A stretch of DNA of 64,000 bases from Streptomyces narbonensis. GTDB taxonomy: Bacteria > Actinomycetota > Actinomycetes > Streptomycetales > Streptomycetaceae. Every line of letters starts with the position of its first letter. The stretch's first letter is position 1. The notes beneath the pieces are model-generated. The model saw only the letters and a list, made by a program, of their open reading frames with translations, did no database searches and was not told the DNA's origin. Of the stretch, positions 53,834-62,340 are shown one piece after another. The DNA lies in assembly GCF_014649015.1 (NCBI RefSeq), contig NZ_BMSF01000011.1:206906-270905 (forward strand), in the 5' to 3' direction. Both the position numbers and the translations under genes were made by a program.

Positions 53834-55177
53834 ATGCAGCCCAACACCCTGCTCGACGCCCTGCTCGACGAAGCGGGCGTCTCCCACGCCGGGCTCGCCG
53901 CCCGCGTGAACCGGGCCGGCCGGGCCAGGGGGATCCCCCTGCGCTACGAACACACCGCCGTGGCACGCTGGTTGAAGGGCCAGCGGCCGCGTGGTCAGGT
54001 GCCCGACCTGATCTGCGAGGTGCTCGCCGCCCGGCTGCACCGCCAGGTGACCCTGGACGACATCGGCCTCGGAGTGCCGGGCGGAGCACCGCCCGCCTTC
54101 GGTACGCCGCTCTCCGGCTTCGTCGAGCGCGCGGCAGCCCTGTGGCGCTCCGACGAGCAGCAGCGCCCGCACATAGTCGGTGCGCACGCCCTGACGGGCA
54201 CACCCGCGGTGATGCCGGTGTGGGAGTGGGAGAACCCGCCGGAGGACGTGGACGTCTCCCGTGACGGCCGCGGGACCACGGTCTCCGCCGCCGACATCGT
54301 CGTACTGAGCGCGGCCCGGTCCCACTACGAGCAGATGTACCGCAAGGCGGGGGGCATCGCGACCCGCGCCCGGATCGTCGGCTTCCTCACCACCGAGACC
54401 GCGCCGCTGCTCCGCGGCGCGTACAGCGACGCGCTCGGCCGGAAACTGCACCGGGCCACCGGCGGCCTGGTGGCGGTGGCCGGAATCTGCGCGTACGACG
54501 CGGACGCGCACGGCCTCGCGCAGCGCTACTTCCACCAGGCGCTGCGGCTCGCGAAGGCCAGCGGGGACCGCGGGCTCGGTGCCTATGTCATCGCGCTCCT
54601 GGTCAACCAGTCGCTGTTCATGGGGGAGTACCGGCAGGCGGTGGCCTTCGCGGAGGCGGCGCTGCGGGCCGCCGGCCGCCAGATCACTCCGGCGCTCGCC
54701 GCCGACCTGACGGCGATGCAGGCGAAGGCGTACGCGCATCTGGGCGACGGGGCGGCAGCGCTGGCCTGCATCCGGCGGGCGGAGGCGGAGGCGGAGCGGA
54801 TCAGCCCGGGCGCGGAGCCGGCCGAGACGGGGTACGTCCAGCCGGGGCTCGTCAATGTGCAGGTCGCGGAGGCCCTGCTCAGTCTGGGTGATCTCCCGGC
54901 GGCCCACGAGCACGCCTCGCTGGCGGTCCGGACGCCCTCGCACGACCGTGGCCGGGTGCACCGGCTGGCCATGCTGTGCCAGATCGAGCTGCGGCAGGGC
55001 GAGGTCGACGTGGCCGCGCGCACGGCGGTGGAGATGACCGAGCGGGCCCGGGGCATGGAGTCGCGGCGGCTGCGGGACCGCCTGCGGCAGGTGCGGGAGC
55101 ATCTCCTCGCGAGCGGCGCGGGCGACGCCCTGGAAGCGGCCGCTCTCATCGACGGGGCGCTGCGCGTTCCCCTGTAG
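53834..55177 (+). CDS. NsdA-like regulator with TPR-like repeats
   Basis: A 447-residue protein. The N-terminal HTH-like region (LDEAGVSHAGLAARVNRAGR then EHTAVARWLKGQRPRGQVPD) matches Streptomyces NsdA/NsdB-type regulators that repress sporulation and antibiotic production. The C-terminal half is all-helical with TPR-like pairs (about 190-430). ATG 53834 follows GACCGGAGGGGGC. It is isolated, with its own probable promoter. Family placement is from sequence resemblance only; the ligand or target is unknown. Confidence 0.85.
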   Translation: MQPNTLLDALLDEAGVSHAGLAARVNRAGRARGIPLRYEHTAVARWLKGQRPRGQVPDLICEVLAARLHRQVTLDDIGLGVPGGAPPAFGTPLSGFVERAAALWRSDEQQRPHIVGAHALTGTPAVMPVWEWENPPEDVDVSRDGRGTTVSAADIVVLSAARSHYEQMYRKAGGIATRARIVGFLTTETAPLLRGAYSDALGRKLHRATGGLVAVAGICAYDADAHGLAQRYFHQALRLAKASGDRGLGAYVIALLVNQSLFMGEYRQAVAFAEAALRAAGRQITPALAADLTAMQAKAYAHLGDGAAALACIRRAEAEAERISPGAEPAETGYVQPGLVNVQVAEALLSLGDLPAAHEHASLAVRTPSHDRGRVHRLAMLCQIELRQGEVDVAARTAVEMTERARGMESRRLRDRLRQVREHLLASGAGDALEAAALIDGALRVPL

Positions 55178-55239
55178 ACCGTCAACTGCTGCGATATTGC
55201 CACCAAACAAGCACCGACCAGTCGGAAGGTGGCAAGAAC

Positions 55240-55770
55240 GTGCAGTGGACGAAACTGAGCGAACGCTCTGTCTATGAGAATCGCTGGTTCCAGGTGAACC
55301 TCGCGGACGTCGAACTCCCGGACGGCCGCCACCTCGACCACTATCTGATCCGGCTCCGCCCGGTCGCCGTCGCGACCGCCGTCAACGAGGCCGACGAAGT
55401 CCTGATGCTCTGGCGCCATCGCTTCATCACCGACAGCTGGGGCTGGGAGCTGGCCGCAGGCGTCGTCGAGGACGGGGAGGACGTCGAGACCGCCGCCGCC
55501 CGCGAGATGGAGGAGGAGACCGGCTGGCGGCCGGGGCCGCTGCGCCATCTCCTCACCGTCGAGCCGTCGAACGGCCTCACCGACGCCCGCCATCACCTCT
55601 ACTGGGCGGAGCGGGCCACGTACACCGGTCCGCCCGAGGACGCGTTCGAGTCCTCACGGCGGGCCTGGATCCCGCTCAAACAGGTCCCCGACATGATCGC
55701 CCGGGGTGAGATCCCGGCGGCCAACATGGCCGCCGGGCTGCTGATGCTGCACCATCTGCGCCTCGGCTGA
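55240..55770 (+). CDS. Nudix hydrolase (ADP-ribose pyrophosphatase type)
   Basis: A 176-residue Nudix enzyme. The Nudix box fits GX5EX7REUXEEXGU exactly: GVVEDGE then DVETAAA, REMEEETGW at about residues 80-102. The N-terminal beta structure (VYENRWFQVNLADVEL) is that of ADP-ribose/nucleotide-sugar pyrophosphatases. It hydrolyses an X-diphosphate nucleoside and needs Mg2+. GTG 55240 follows GGAAGG. A shared terminator separates it from the convergent HBD gene. Confidence 0.9.
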   Translation: MQWTKLSERSVYENRWFQVNLADVELPDGRHLDHYLIRLRPVAVATAVNEADEVLMLWRHRFITDSWGWELAAGVVEDGEDVETAAAREMEEETGWRPGPLRHLLTVEPSNGLTDARHHLYWAERATYTGPPEDAFESSRRAWIPLKQVPDMIARGEIPAANMAAGLLMLHHLRLG

Positions 55771-55784
55771 GGAGCGCGGACATG

Positions 55785-55824
55785 CCGGACGGCCCGTACC
55801 TGTGCGTGAGTACGGGCCGTCCGG
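55785..55824. terminator. Shared terminator of Nudix and HBD genes
   Basis: Perfect 15-bp arms CCGGACGGCCCGTAC (55785-55799) and its complement (55810-55824) with a 10-base loop, between two convergent genes. Confidence 0.8.
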
Positions 55825-55846
55825 GGTTCAGGGGGGAGGCGGGAGG

Positions 55847-56719
55847 TCAGGCGTACGGGTAGAAGCCCGAGCCCGTCTTCCGGCCGAGCCGGCCCGCGTC
55901 CACCATGCGCTGGAGCAGCGGGGGAGCGGCGTACAGCGGCTCCTTGAACTCGGCGTACATCGAGTCGGCGATCGAGGCGATCGTGTCCAGACCGATGAGG
56001 TCGGAGAGCTTCAGCGGGCCCATCGGGTGGGCGCAGCCGTACTCCATGCCGTTGTCGATGTCCTCGCGGCTCGCGATGCCCGACTCGAACATCCGGATCG
56101 CGGAGAGCAGGTACGGCACGAGCAGGGCGTTGACGACGAAGCCCGAGCGGTCCTGCGCGCGGATCGCGTGCTTGCCGAGCGCCTTCTCGGCGAAGGCCTG
56201 CGCACGGCTGATCGTGCCCTCGGAGGTGGTGAGGGCCGGGATCAGCTCCACCAGCTTCTGCACCGGGGCCGGGTTGAAGAAGTGGATGCCGATGACCTGG
56301 TCGGGGCGGGAGGTCGCCACGGCCAGCTTCACGAGCGGGATGGAGGAGGTGTTCGAGGCCAGGATGGCGTCGGGCCGGGTCATCACCTGGTCGAGCACCT
56401 GGAAGATCTCGGTCTTGACCTGCTCGTTCTCGACGACCGCCTCGATCACGAGGTCGCGGTCGGCGAACTCGCCCAGGTCGGTGGTGAAGCTGAGGCGCGC
56501 GAGCGTCGCGTCCCGCTCCTCCTCGCTGATCTTGCCGCGTTCGGCGGCCTTCGACAGCGAGTTGTAGAGCCGCGTGCGGCCGAGCTCCAGCGCCTCGCCG
56601 GTGGTCTCGGCGACCTTCACCTCAAGGCCGCTGCGGGCACACACCTCTGCGATGCCCGCGCCCATCTGGCCGCAGCCCACCACTCCGACGCGCTCAATGT
56701 CGGCCATGGAGTCCGTCAC
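55847..56719 (-). CDS. 3-hydroxybutyryl-CoA dehydrogenase
   Basis: A 290-residue enzyme of the 3-hydroxyacyl-CoA dehydrogenase family. The N-terminal Rossmann GVVGCGQMGAGIAEVC binds NAD(P), and NTSSIPLVKLA plus IHFFNPAPVQKLVELI holds the catalytic His. The C-terminal domain begins near KHAIRAQDRSGFVVNALLVP. It interconverts acetoacetyl-CoA and 3-hydroxybutyryl-CoA, feeding PHB or butyryl/crotonyl-CoA extender metabolism. GTG 56719 is used with GAAAGG upstream; ATG 56707 is possible. Confidence 0.92.
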   Translation of the reverse strand: MTDSMADIERVGVVGCGQMGAGIAEVCARSGLEVKVAETTGEALELGRTRLYNSLSKAAERGKISEEERDATLARLSFTTDLGEFADRDLVIEAVVENEQVKTEIFQVLDQVMTRPDAILASNTSSIPLVKLAVATSRPDQVIGIHFFNPAPVQKLVELIPALTTSEGTISRAQAFAEKALGKHAIRAQDRSGFVVNALLVPYLLSAIRMFESGIASREDIDNGMEYGCAHPMGPLKLSDLIGLDTIASIADSMYAEFKEPLYAAPPLLQRMVDAGRLGRKTGSGFYPYA

Positions 56720-56877
56720 CTCGTGCCTTTCGCTCTTCTCTGGCGGCGGGCCCCGTGTGATTCCGGTGCGTCCGCCTCGACCCCCACGACGTTACCGCTC
56801 ATTAACCGATGATCGATCGTCCGGGGCGGGCATGCTGTCCGGGTGGGTGTGACGTATCCGACAGCGGAGGGGTACAA

Positions 56878-58182
56878 GTGCGGCCTATCGGCAGAAGAGG
56901 GTTCGTGGCCGGCGCCACCGGGGCGGCGCTCTCGGTGACGGGAGCGAGCGACAGGGCGCCGGGCGAGACCGCGACGGCTTCCGCCGGCGCCGCCGAGTCC
57001 CCGGCTGGGAAAGGACCGCACCGCCGTAGTGAGTTCCGGGGCGTGTGGGTGGCCACGGTCGCCAACCGCGACTGGCCCTCCCGGTCCGGCCTCACCGCCG
57101 AGGAGCAGCGCGCCGAACTCCTCGCCCACCTCGACACGGCGGTCGAACGCCGCCTCAACGCGGTGGTCCTCCAGGTCCGGCCGACCGCCGACGCCCTGTG
57201 GCCCTCGCCACACGAGCCTTGGGCGCAGTGTCTGACCGGTACGCAGGGCCGCGACCCGGGCTGGGACCCGCTCGGCACGGCCGTCGAGGAGGCCCATGCG
57301 CGCGGGATCGAACTGCACGCCTGGTTCAACCCGTACCGCGTGGCGAACCACACGGATCCCGCCCGGCTCGTCGCCGGCCATCCGGCGCGGCTCCGGCCGG
57401 AGTGGGTGCTGCCCTACGGCGGCAAGCTGTACTACAACCCCGGTCTGCCCGAGGTCCGCCGCTTCGTCCAGGACGCGATGCTGGACGCGGTGCGCCGCTA
57501 CGACATCGACGCCGTGCACTGGGACGACTACTTCTACCCGTACCCGGTGGCCGGGCAGGTCTTCGCCGACGACGAGGCGTACGCGAGGTACGGAGGGGGC
57601 TTCCCCGACAAGGCGTCCTGGCGGCGGAACAACACCGACCTGCTGGTCTCCGAGATGGCGGTGCGGATCAAGGAGGCCAAGAAGCACGTGGCCTTCGGGG
57701 TGAGCCCCTTCGGCGTGTGGCGGAACATCGCCACCGACCCGGAGGGCTCCGACACCTCCGCCGGAGTCCAGACGTACGACGACCTGTACGCCGACACCCG
57801 CAAGTGGGTCCGGGAGGGCTGGGTCGACCACGTCGTGCCGCAGCTCTACTGGAACATCGGGCTCCCCGCCGCCGACTACGCGAAGCTGCTGCCATGGTGG
57901 GACGCGGTCGTCCGGGGGACCGGCGTCGGCCTGTACATCGGCGAGGCGCTCTACAAGGCGGGTGACCCCGCCCAGCCGGCGGCCTGGCAGGACCCGAAGG
58001 AGCTGTCACGCCATCTGGAACTGGCCGCCACGCACGGGTCGGTCGGCGGGCACTGCTTCTTCGCGGCGAAGGAGGTCGCCGAGGACCGGGCCGGGGCGAT
58101 GGCCACCGTGGTGGCCGATCACTACCCGACCAGGGTCCGTCCTCCCAAGGAGAGGGCTCAGCGGGTCCCTGCCTCGGGGTGA
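56878..58182 (+). CDS. Secreted GHL10-type (DUF187) glycoside-hydrolase-like protein
   Basis: A 434-residue exported protein. The N-terminus RPIGRRGFVAGATGAALSV resembles a twin-arginine (Tat) signal with RRGFV. The mature domain begins FRGVWVATVANRDWPS and has the TIM-barrel segments HAWFNPYRVAN, YNPGLPEVRRFVQDAML and VHWDDYFYPYP with acidic residues typical of GHL10. It may cleave cell-wall or capsular polysaccharide. GTG 56878 has GGAGGGG upstream. The tatA and tatC genes in this window make Tat export plausible. Its 3' end overlaps the convergent DUF1918 gene. Confidence 0.87.
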   Translation: MRPIGRRGFVAGATGAALSVTGASDRAPGETATASAGAAESPAGKGPHRRSEFRGVWVATVANRDWPSRSGLTAEEQRAELLAHLDTAVERRLNAVVLQVRPTADALWPSPHEPWAQCLTGTQGRDPGWDPLGTAVEEAHARGIELHAWFNPYRVANHTDPARLVAGHPARLRPEWVLPYGGKLYYNPGLPEVRRFVQDAMLDAVRRYDIDAVHWDDYFYPYPVAGQVFADDEAYARYGGGFPDKASWRRNNTDLLVSEMAVRIKEAKKHVAFGVSPFGVWRNIATDPEGSDTSAGVQTYDDLYADTRKWVREGWVDHVVPQLYWNIGLPAADYAKLLPWWDAVVRGTGVGLYIGEALYKAGDPAQPAAWQDPKELSRHLELAATHGSVGGHCFFAAKEVAEDRAGAMATVVADHYPTRVRPPKERAQRVPASG

Positions 58183-58361
58183 TGGCGTACGACGGTGTCG
58201 GGGCCCGGTGACATCAGGGCCTCGTGACCGTCGTCGTCGAACTTCACGCGGTACGGGGGAGTGCCGTTCTCCCCCAGCACCTGCAGAACCTCGGCCGTAC
58301 GGTCGTGTCGACCGACGGTGTGGCCGTGTACCAGCAGCTTGTCGCCCACGCTCGCCTGCAT
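58158..58361 (-). CDS. DUF1918-family small protein
   Basis: A 67-residue protein (MQASVGDKLLVHGHTVGRHD, ending DTVVRHHPEAGTR) with an SH3-like beta fold typical of DUF1918. The start at 58361 has GAGGAGG nine bases upstream; the longer start 58415 lacks a good RBS. The 3' end overlaps the convergent GHL10 gene by 25 bases. Function unknown. It is not related to the neighbouring exporter. Confidence 0.8.
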   Translation of the reverse strand: MQASVGDKLLVHGHTVGRHDRTAEVLQVLGENGTPPYRVKFDDDGHEALMSPGPDTVVRHHPEAGTR

Positions 58362-58444
58362 CGGGGTGACCTCCTCGCGAACGCGCCTGTCCTGTTCGGG
58401 GCCTCTGTCTGCCATTGTGACCCGCGCCACCCCGATTCGTCGCG

Positions 58445-59533
58445 TCAGCTCTTCGCCCGCTGGGTGACCGCGATGCAGACGAGGACGCCCACGGCGGCGA
58501 GCGGGGCGGCCAGGGGCAGCGACTCGCCGAGCAGGAAGACCGACCAGATCAGGGTGAGGAGCGGCTGCGAGAGCTGGAGCTGGCTGGCCTTGGGGATGCC
58601 GATCTCCGCCATGCCGCGGTACCAGACGTACAGGCCGAAGAAGGTGGAACCGGCGGCGACCCACGCCAGGCCGATGATGCCGTGGGCGTTGAGGTGGACC
58701 GGCTCGATCGACAGCGTGACCACCGAGGCGACCGCCATCAGCGGCAGGCAGAGGACCAGGGCCCAGCCGATGACCTGCCAGCCCGGCATGAGCGACGCGA
58801 GCCGGCCGCCCTCCGTGTAGCCGGCGGCGCACACGAGCAGCGCCCCGAAGAGGTAGACGTCGCCCGTGGACACGGCGCCGCCGCTCTGCTGGAGCGTGAA
58901 GCCGAGCACCACGACGGCCCCGGAGACCGCGGCGAACCAGAAGGTACGGGACGGGCGGCGCCCGGTCCGGATCGCGGCGAGCGTGGCCGTGGTGAGCGGC
59001 AGCAGTCCCACGACGACGGCGGCGTGCGAGGTGGTGGAGGTCTGCAGGGCCAGCGTGGTCAGGAGCGGGAAGCCGATGACGACACCGCCGGCGACGACGG
59101 CCAGGCCGGCCCAGTGGCGGCGAGCCGGCAGCGGCAACCTCCCCCACCCTCGGCCTCGCTCGTGCGGGGGGACCCCCACCGCCAGGAGGAAGGCGGCCGC
59201 GATGAGGGCGGCGAGCGTGGAGCGCAAGGCCACCAGGGACCAGGGTCCGAAGCTCTCCAGACCCCAGACGGTCGACGGGAAGGTCAGGGAGAAGGAGACC
59301 ACGCCGAGGAGGGCGAGCAGGGTGCCACGGGGCCGGGGGGCGGGAGCCTGCGATCCGGAGGCCGGCCGAGCGGTCGCGGGGGCGCTGGTGTCGCTGGCGG
59401 GGGCGCCGGTGGTGGCGACGTTCGCGACGGTGGCTCCGGTGGCGGTCACGCCCGCGCCCGCGGTGGCAGTCGCGGCCGAGGTGGTGCTGACCGCTATCGT
59501 GCTGGGCTTGGTAGCGCTATCCTGTGCTCTCAT
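58445..59533 (-). CDS. EamA/DMT-family exporter
   Basis: A 362-residue protein with two EamA repeats, about ten spans (LLALLGVVSFSLTFPSTVWG, VVGLLPLTTATLAAI, GLAWVAAGSTFFGLYVWYRG). The first 70 residues are low-complexity Thr/Ala/Gly and may be outside the folded transporter, so the true start could be internal. The start at 59533 shares a CATG with the start of the divergent MocR regulator. Members export amino acids or metabolites; the MocR partner suggests a PLP- or amino-acid-linked role. Confidence 0.82.
   Translation of the reverse strand: MRAQDSATKPSTIAVSTTSAATATAGAGVTATGATVANVATTGAPASDTSAPATARPASGSQAPAPRPRGTLLALLGVVSFSLTFPSTVWGLESFGPWSLVALRSTLAALIAAAFLLAVGVPPHERGRGWGRLPLPARRHWAGLAVVAGGVVIGFPLLTTLALQTSTTSHAAVVVGLLPLTTATLAAIRTGRRPSRTFWFAAVSGAVVVLGFTLQQSGGAVSTGDVYLFGALLVCAAGYTEGGRLASLMPGWQVIGWALVLCLPLMAVASVVTLSIEPVHLNAHGIIGLAWVAAGSTFFGLYVWYRGMAEIGIPKASQLQLSQPLLTLIWSVFLLGESLPLAAPLAAVGVLVCIAVTQRAKS
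59492..59523. promoter_or_regulatory. Candidate MocR direct repeats and -10 region
   Basis: CGCTATC at 59492-59498 and 59515-59521, 23 bases apart (about two helical turns). MocR/PdxR proteins usually bind direct repeats at their own divergent promoter. A possible -10 TATCCT (59518-59523) ends eight bases before the MocR ATG, so its mRNA may be almost leaderless. Confidence 0.5.
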
Positions 59534-60965
59534 GCACGAGCGTAGCAGTGTCGCGGAACTGGCGGAATCCCTGAAAGCGGAGCTCAACCGCTACTCACCA
59601 GGTGGAAAGCTGCCGTCGAGCAGGACCATCGTCGAGCGCTACCGCGTCTCCCCGGTCACCGTCACCCGGGCCCTCGCCCAGCTCGCCGCCGAAGGCCTGG
59701 TCGTCACCCGCCCCGGCGCCGGCGCCTTCCGTGCCGAGCCGCGTGCCACCCCGGTCGCCGGGGACACCTCCTGGCAGGAGCTCGCGCTCAGCGCCGACAC
59801 CGCCACCGAACTCGTCCCCCGGGCCGTCGACGCCTCGGGAGTCCTCGCCACCCTCTCCACGCCGCCGCCCGGCGTGATCGAGTTCAACGGCGGCTACCTC
59901 CACCACTCCCTCCAGCCCGAGCGGGCCCTTGCCGCCGCCCTCGCCCGCGCCGGACGCCGCCCCGGCGCCTGGGGCCGCCCGCCCACGGACGGCCTGCCCG
60001 AGCTGCGCGAGTGGTTCGCCCGCGAGATCGGCGGCAGCGTCACCGCCGCCGAGGTGCTCATCACCGCGGGCGGTCAGTCCGCCATCACCACCGCCCTGCG
60101 CGCCCTCGCCCCGCCCGGAACTCCCGTCCTCGTCGAGTCGCCCACCTACCCGGGCATGCTCGCCGTGGCCCGCGCCGCCGGACTCCGGCCCGTCCCCGTG
60201 CCGTGCGACGCCGACGGGGTCCGCCCCGACCTCCTCGAAGCCGCCTTCCGCGCCACCGGGGCCCGGGTCTTCGTCTGCCAGCCGCTCTTCCAGAACCCGA
60301 CCGGCACCGCTCTCGCCCCGGACCGGCGCAGGGAGGTCGTCCGCATTGCCCGCGCCGCCGGCGCCTTCGTCGTCGAGGACGACTTCGCCCGCCGGCTCGT
60401 CCACGAGGACGCGGGCCCGCTCCCCGCGACGCTCGCGGCCGAGGACCCCGACGGCGTCGTCGTCCACGTCTGCTCGCTGACCAAACCCACCTCGCCCAAT
60501 CTGCGCGTCGGCGCGCTCGCCGCCCGCGGCCCCGTCCTGGAACGCCTGCGCGCCATCCAGGTCGTCGACAGCTTCTTCGTCCCCCGCCCCCTCCAGGAGG
60601 CCGCGCTCGAACTCGTCGGCTCACCGGCCTGGCACCGCCACCTCCGGACCGTCTCCCAGGAGCTCAGGAACCGCCGGGAGGCGATGACCGGGGCCGTCGG
60701 GCTCCACCTCCCCGAATTCGCCCTGCCCCGTGTCCCGTCCGGCGGCTACCACCTCTGGCTGCGCCTCCCCGACGTCCTGCCCGAGGCCCTGCTCCTCGCC
60801 ACCGCCCTGCGCACCGGCGTCGCCGTGGCCCCCGGCCGCCCCTACTTCTGCGCCGAACCCCCCGCGGGCCACATCCGGCTGAGTTTCGCGGGTGTGGCGG
60901 GTCCCGTCGAGATCGCCGAAGGGGTGCGCCGCCTGCGGACGGCCGCCGACGAGCTCACCGCCTGA
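59532..60965 (+). CDS. MocR-type GntR/aminotransferase regulator
   Basis: A 477-residue chimera. The N-terminal GntR winged HTH (about 1-75, LPSSRTIVERYRVSPVTVTR) is joined to a type I aminotransferase-like domain (about 105-477) with VLITAGGQSAITTALRALAP and the PLP-Lys in VCSLTKPTSPNLRVGAL. MocR proteins sense PLP or an amino compound to control a neighbouring transporter or enzyme. The ATG at 59532 overlaps the DMT gene start. A terminator follows. Confidence 0.9.
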   Translation: MHERSSVAELAESLKAELNRYSPGGKLPSSRTIVERYRVSPVTVTRALAQLAAEGLVVTRPGAGAFRAEPRATPVAGDTSWQELALSADTATELVPRAVDASGVLATLSTPPPGVIEFNGGYLHHSLQPERALAAALARAGRRPGAWGRPPTDGLPELREWFAREIGGSVTAAEVLITAGGQSAITTALRALAPPGTPVLVESPTYPGMLAVARAAGLRPVPVPCDADGVRPDLLEAAFRATGARVFVCQPLFQNPTGTALAPDRRREVVRIARAAGAFVVEDDFARRLVHEDAGPLPATLAAEDPDGVVVHVCSLTKPTSPNLRVGALAARGPVLERLRAIQVVDSFFVPRPLQEAALELVGSPAWHRHLRTVSQELRNRREAMTGAVGLHLPEFALPRVPSGGYHLWLRLPDVLPEALLLATALRTGVAVAPGRPYFCAEPPAGHIRLSFAGVAGPVEIAEGVRRLRTAADELTA

Positions 60966-60969
60966 GCAC

Positions 60970-61001
60970 CCCCCGGTCCGGACGGGCGCCCGGACCGGGG
61001 G
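60970..61001 (+). terminator. Terminator after the MocR gene
   Basis: Arms CCCCCGGTCCGG (60970-60981) and CCGGACCGGGGG (60990-61001) with an 8-base loop, five bases after the stop. Confidence 0.8.
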
Positions 61002-61069
61002 CCGCCCGCGCCGGCCGGGCGGGGCAAATTCACCTGACACGATCCCGGGGCACCTGGAACCCTGCGGCC

Positions 61070-61531
61070 ATGAACTCCGGCCCTGCCCCCGCCCCCTCCG
61101 GCGCCACCGTCATGCACGGGGCGTACGAGATCTCAGCCGACCCCGCACGGATCGACGCGGCCCGCGTCCACCACTGGCTGTCCACGGACGCCTACTGGGC
61201 CCTCGGCCGACCTCGGGAGAAGCAGGACGCGGCCATCGCGGGATCGCTCAACTTCGGCGCCTACCGCGCGGAGACCGGGGAGATGGCGGCGTACGCGCGC
61301 GTCGTCACCGACTACGCCACCTTCGCCTGGCTCTGCGACGTCTACGTCGACCCGCAGGCGCGCGGCACCGGACTCGGCACGGCGCTCGTGGCCGCCGTCC
61401 GCGACCACCTCACGGCGTACGGACTGCGTCGGATCATGCTCGCCACGGCCGACGCGCACGGCGTGTACGAGAAGGTCGGATTCACGCCACTCCAGAATCC
61501 GGACAAGTGGATGGCTCTCGGGCAGCAGTGA
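61070..61531 (+). CDS. GNAT-family N-acetyltransferase
   Basis: A 153-residue GNAT protein. Core strand plus acetyl-CoA loop is DVYVDPQARGTGLGTALVAA, and the C-terminal YGLRRIMLATADAHGVYEKVGF is typical. It transfers an acetyl group to an amine of unknown identity. ATG 61070 gives MNSGPAPAPS; ATG 61112 (MHGAYEIS) could be the real start. Neither has a strong RBS. Confidence 0.87.
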   Translation: MNSGPAPAPSGATVMHGAYEISADPARIDAARVHHWLSTDAYWALGRPREKQDAAIAGSLNFGAYRAETGEMAAYARVVTDYATFAWLCDVYVDPQARGTGLGTALVAAVRDHLTAYGLRRIMLATADAHGVYEKVGFTPLQNPDKWMALGQQ

Positions 61532-61600
61532 CCCGGCGCCTTTCCGGTCCCGGGAAACGACCCCTTGACCTGGGAGGCCACCGGCCTCACGATCGCGGCC

Positions 61601-62176
61601 ATGAGTCTTCGGGTGACGCTCGTCGCGGCGGCACGCAGCTCCTCCCTGCTCGCCGAACGCTTCGACGACGACCGGCCGCTCGACGAGGCCGGCTGGTACG
61701 AGGTGCAGGTCGCCGCGCCCGCGCTCATCCCGCTCGGCGCGGCCGAACTGCGCTACTGCTCCCCGACCCCGCGCAGCCGTGCCACCGGCACCGCACTCGG
61801 CTACGCGCCCCTCGCCCAGCCCGCGCTGCGTGAGTGCGACATGGGCCGCTGGCGCGGCCTCACCCTGGCCGAGGTCGCCGCCCTCGAACCGTCCGCCGTC
61901 GACGCCTGGCTCACCGACGCCCGCACCGCTCCGCACGGCGGGGAACCGCTCCTCGCCTTCATCACCCGGATAGGGAACTGGCTCGACACCCGCCCCGCCG
62001 AGGACTGCTCCATCGTCGCCGTCGCCGAACCCTCCGTCGTCCGGGCCGCCCTCGTGTACGCGCTGAAGGCGCCGCCCTCCACGTACTGGAACGTCGACGT
62101 CCGCCCGCTCTCCACCGTCACCCTCACCGGCCGCCCCGGCCTCTGGCACCTCCAGCTCGACGCGGCCCTCCGCTGA
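61601..62176 (+). CDS. Histidine-phosphatase-fold protein lacking catalytic histidines
   Basis: A 191-residue branch-1 histidine phosphatase homologue. The family's DxGxWxGL segment is preserved (CDMGRWRGLTLAEV, about residues 80-93). The RHG motif at the N-terminal strand is replaced by VAAARSSS, and the second site, normally SHGGVIR, reads AEPSVVR. Both catalytic His residues are thus absent and phosphatase activity is unlikely. The reading frame is intact with the usual length. ATG 61601 is chosen on the family start. It may be a binding or regulatory protein. Confidence 0.82.
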   Translation: MSLRVTLVAAARSSSLLAERFDDDRPLDEAGWYEVQVAAPALIPLGAAELRYCSPTPRSRATGTALGYAPLAQPALRECDMGRWRGLTLAEVAALEPSAVDAWLTDARTAPHGGEPLLAFITRIGNWLDTRPAEDCSIVAVAEPSVVRAALVYALKAPPSTYWNVDVRPLSTVTLTGRPGLWHLQLDAALR

Positions 62177-62325
62177 ACGACGGCCTCACCTCCGCGACGG
62201 ACGGGCACCGGGAGGTGCCCATCAGGCAGTCGGCGGGCGTGACAGCGGGCATCAGGCGGACATCACCCGGGCATCCGGCGGGGAACGACGGCGGGTATCC
62301 GGCGGGGAAGCAGGCCACGACCGGC

Positions 62326-62340
62326 TAGCCTGAGAGCACG
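62326..62340 (+). promoter_or_regulatory. -10 region before the RsmC/RlmG-like gene
   Basis: TAGCCT (62326-62331) lies nine bases before ATG 62341. A direct repeat pair, CGGGCATCCGGCGGGGAA (62268-62285) and its T-variant (62292-62309), lies 17-41 bases upstream of this box. The short leader leaves little room for an RBS. Confidence 0.4.
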
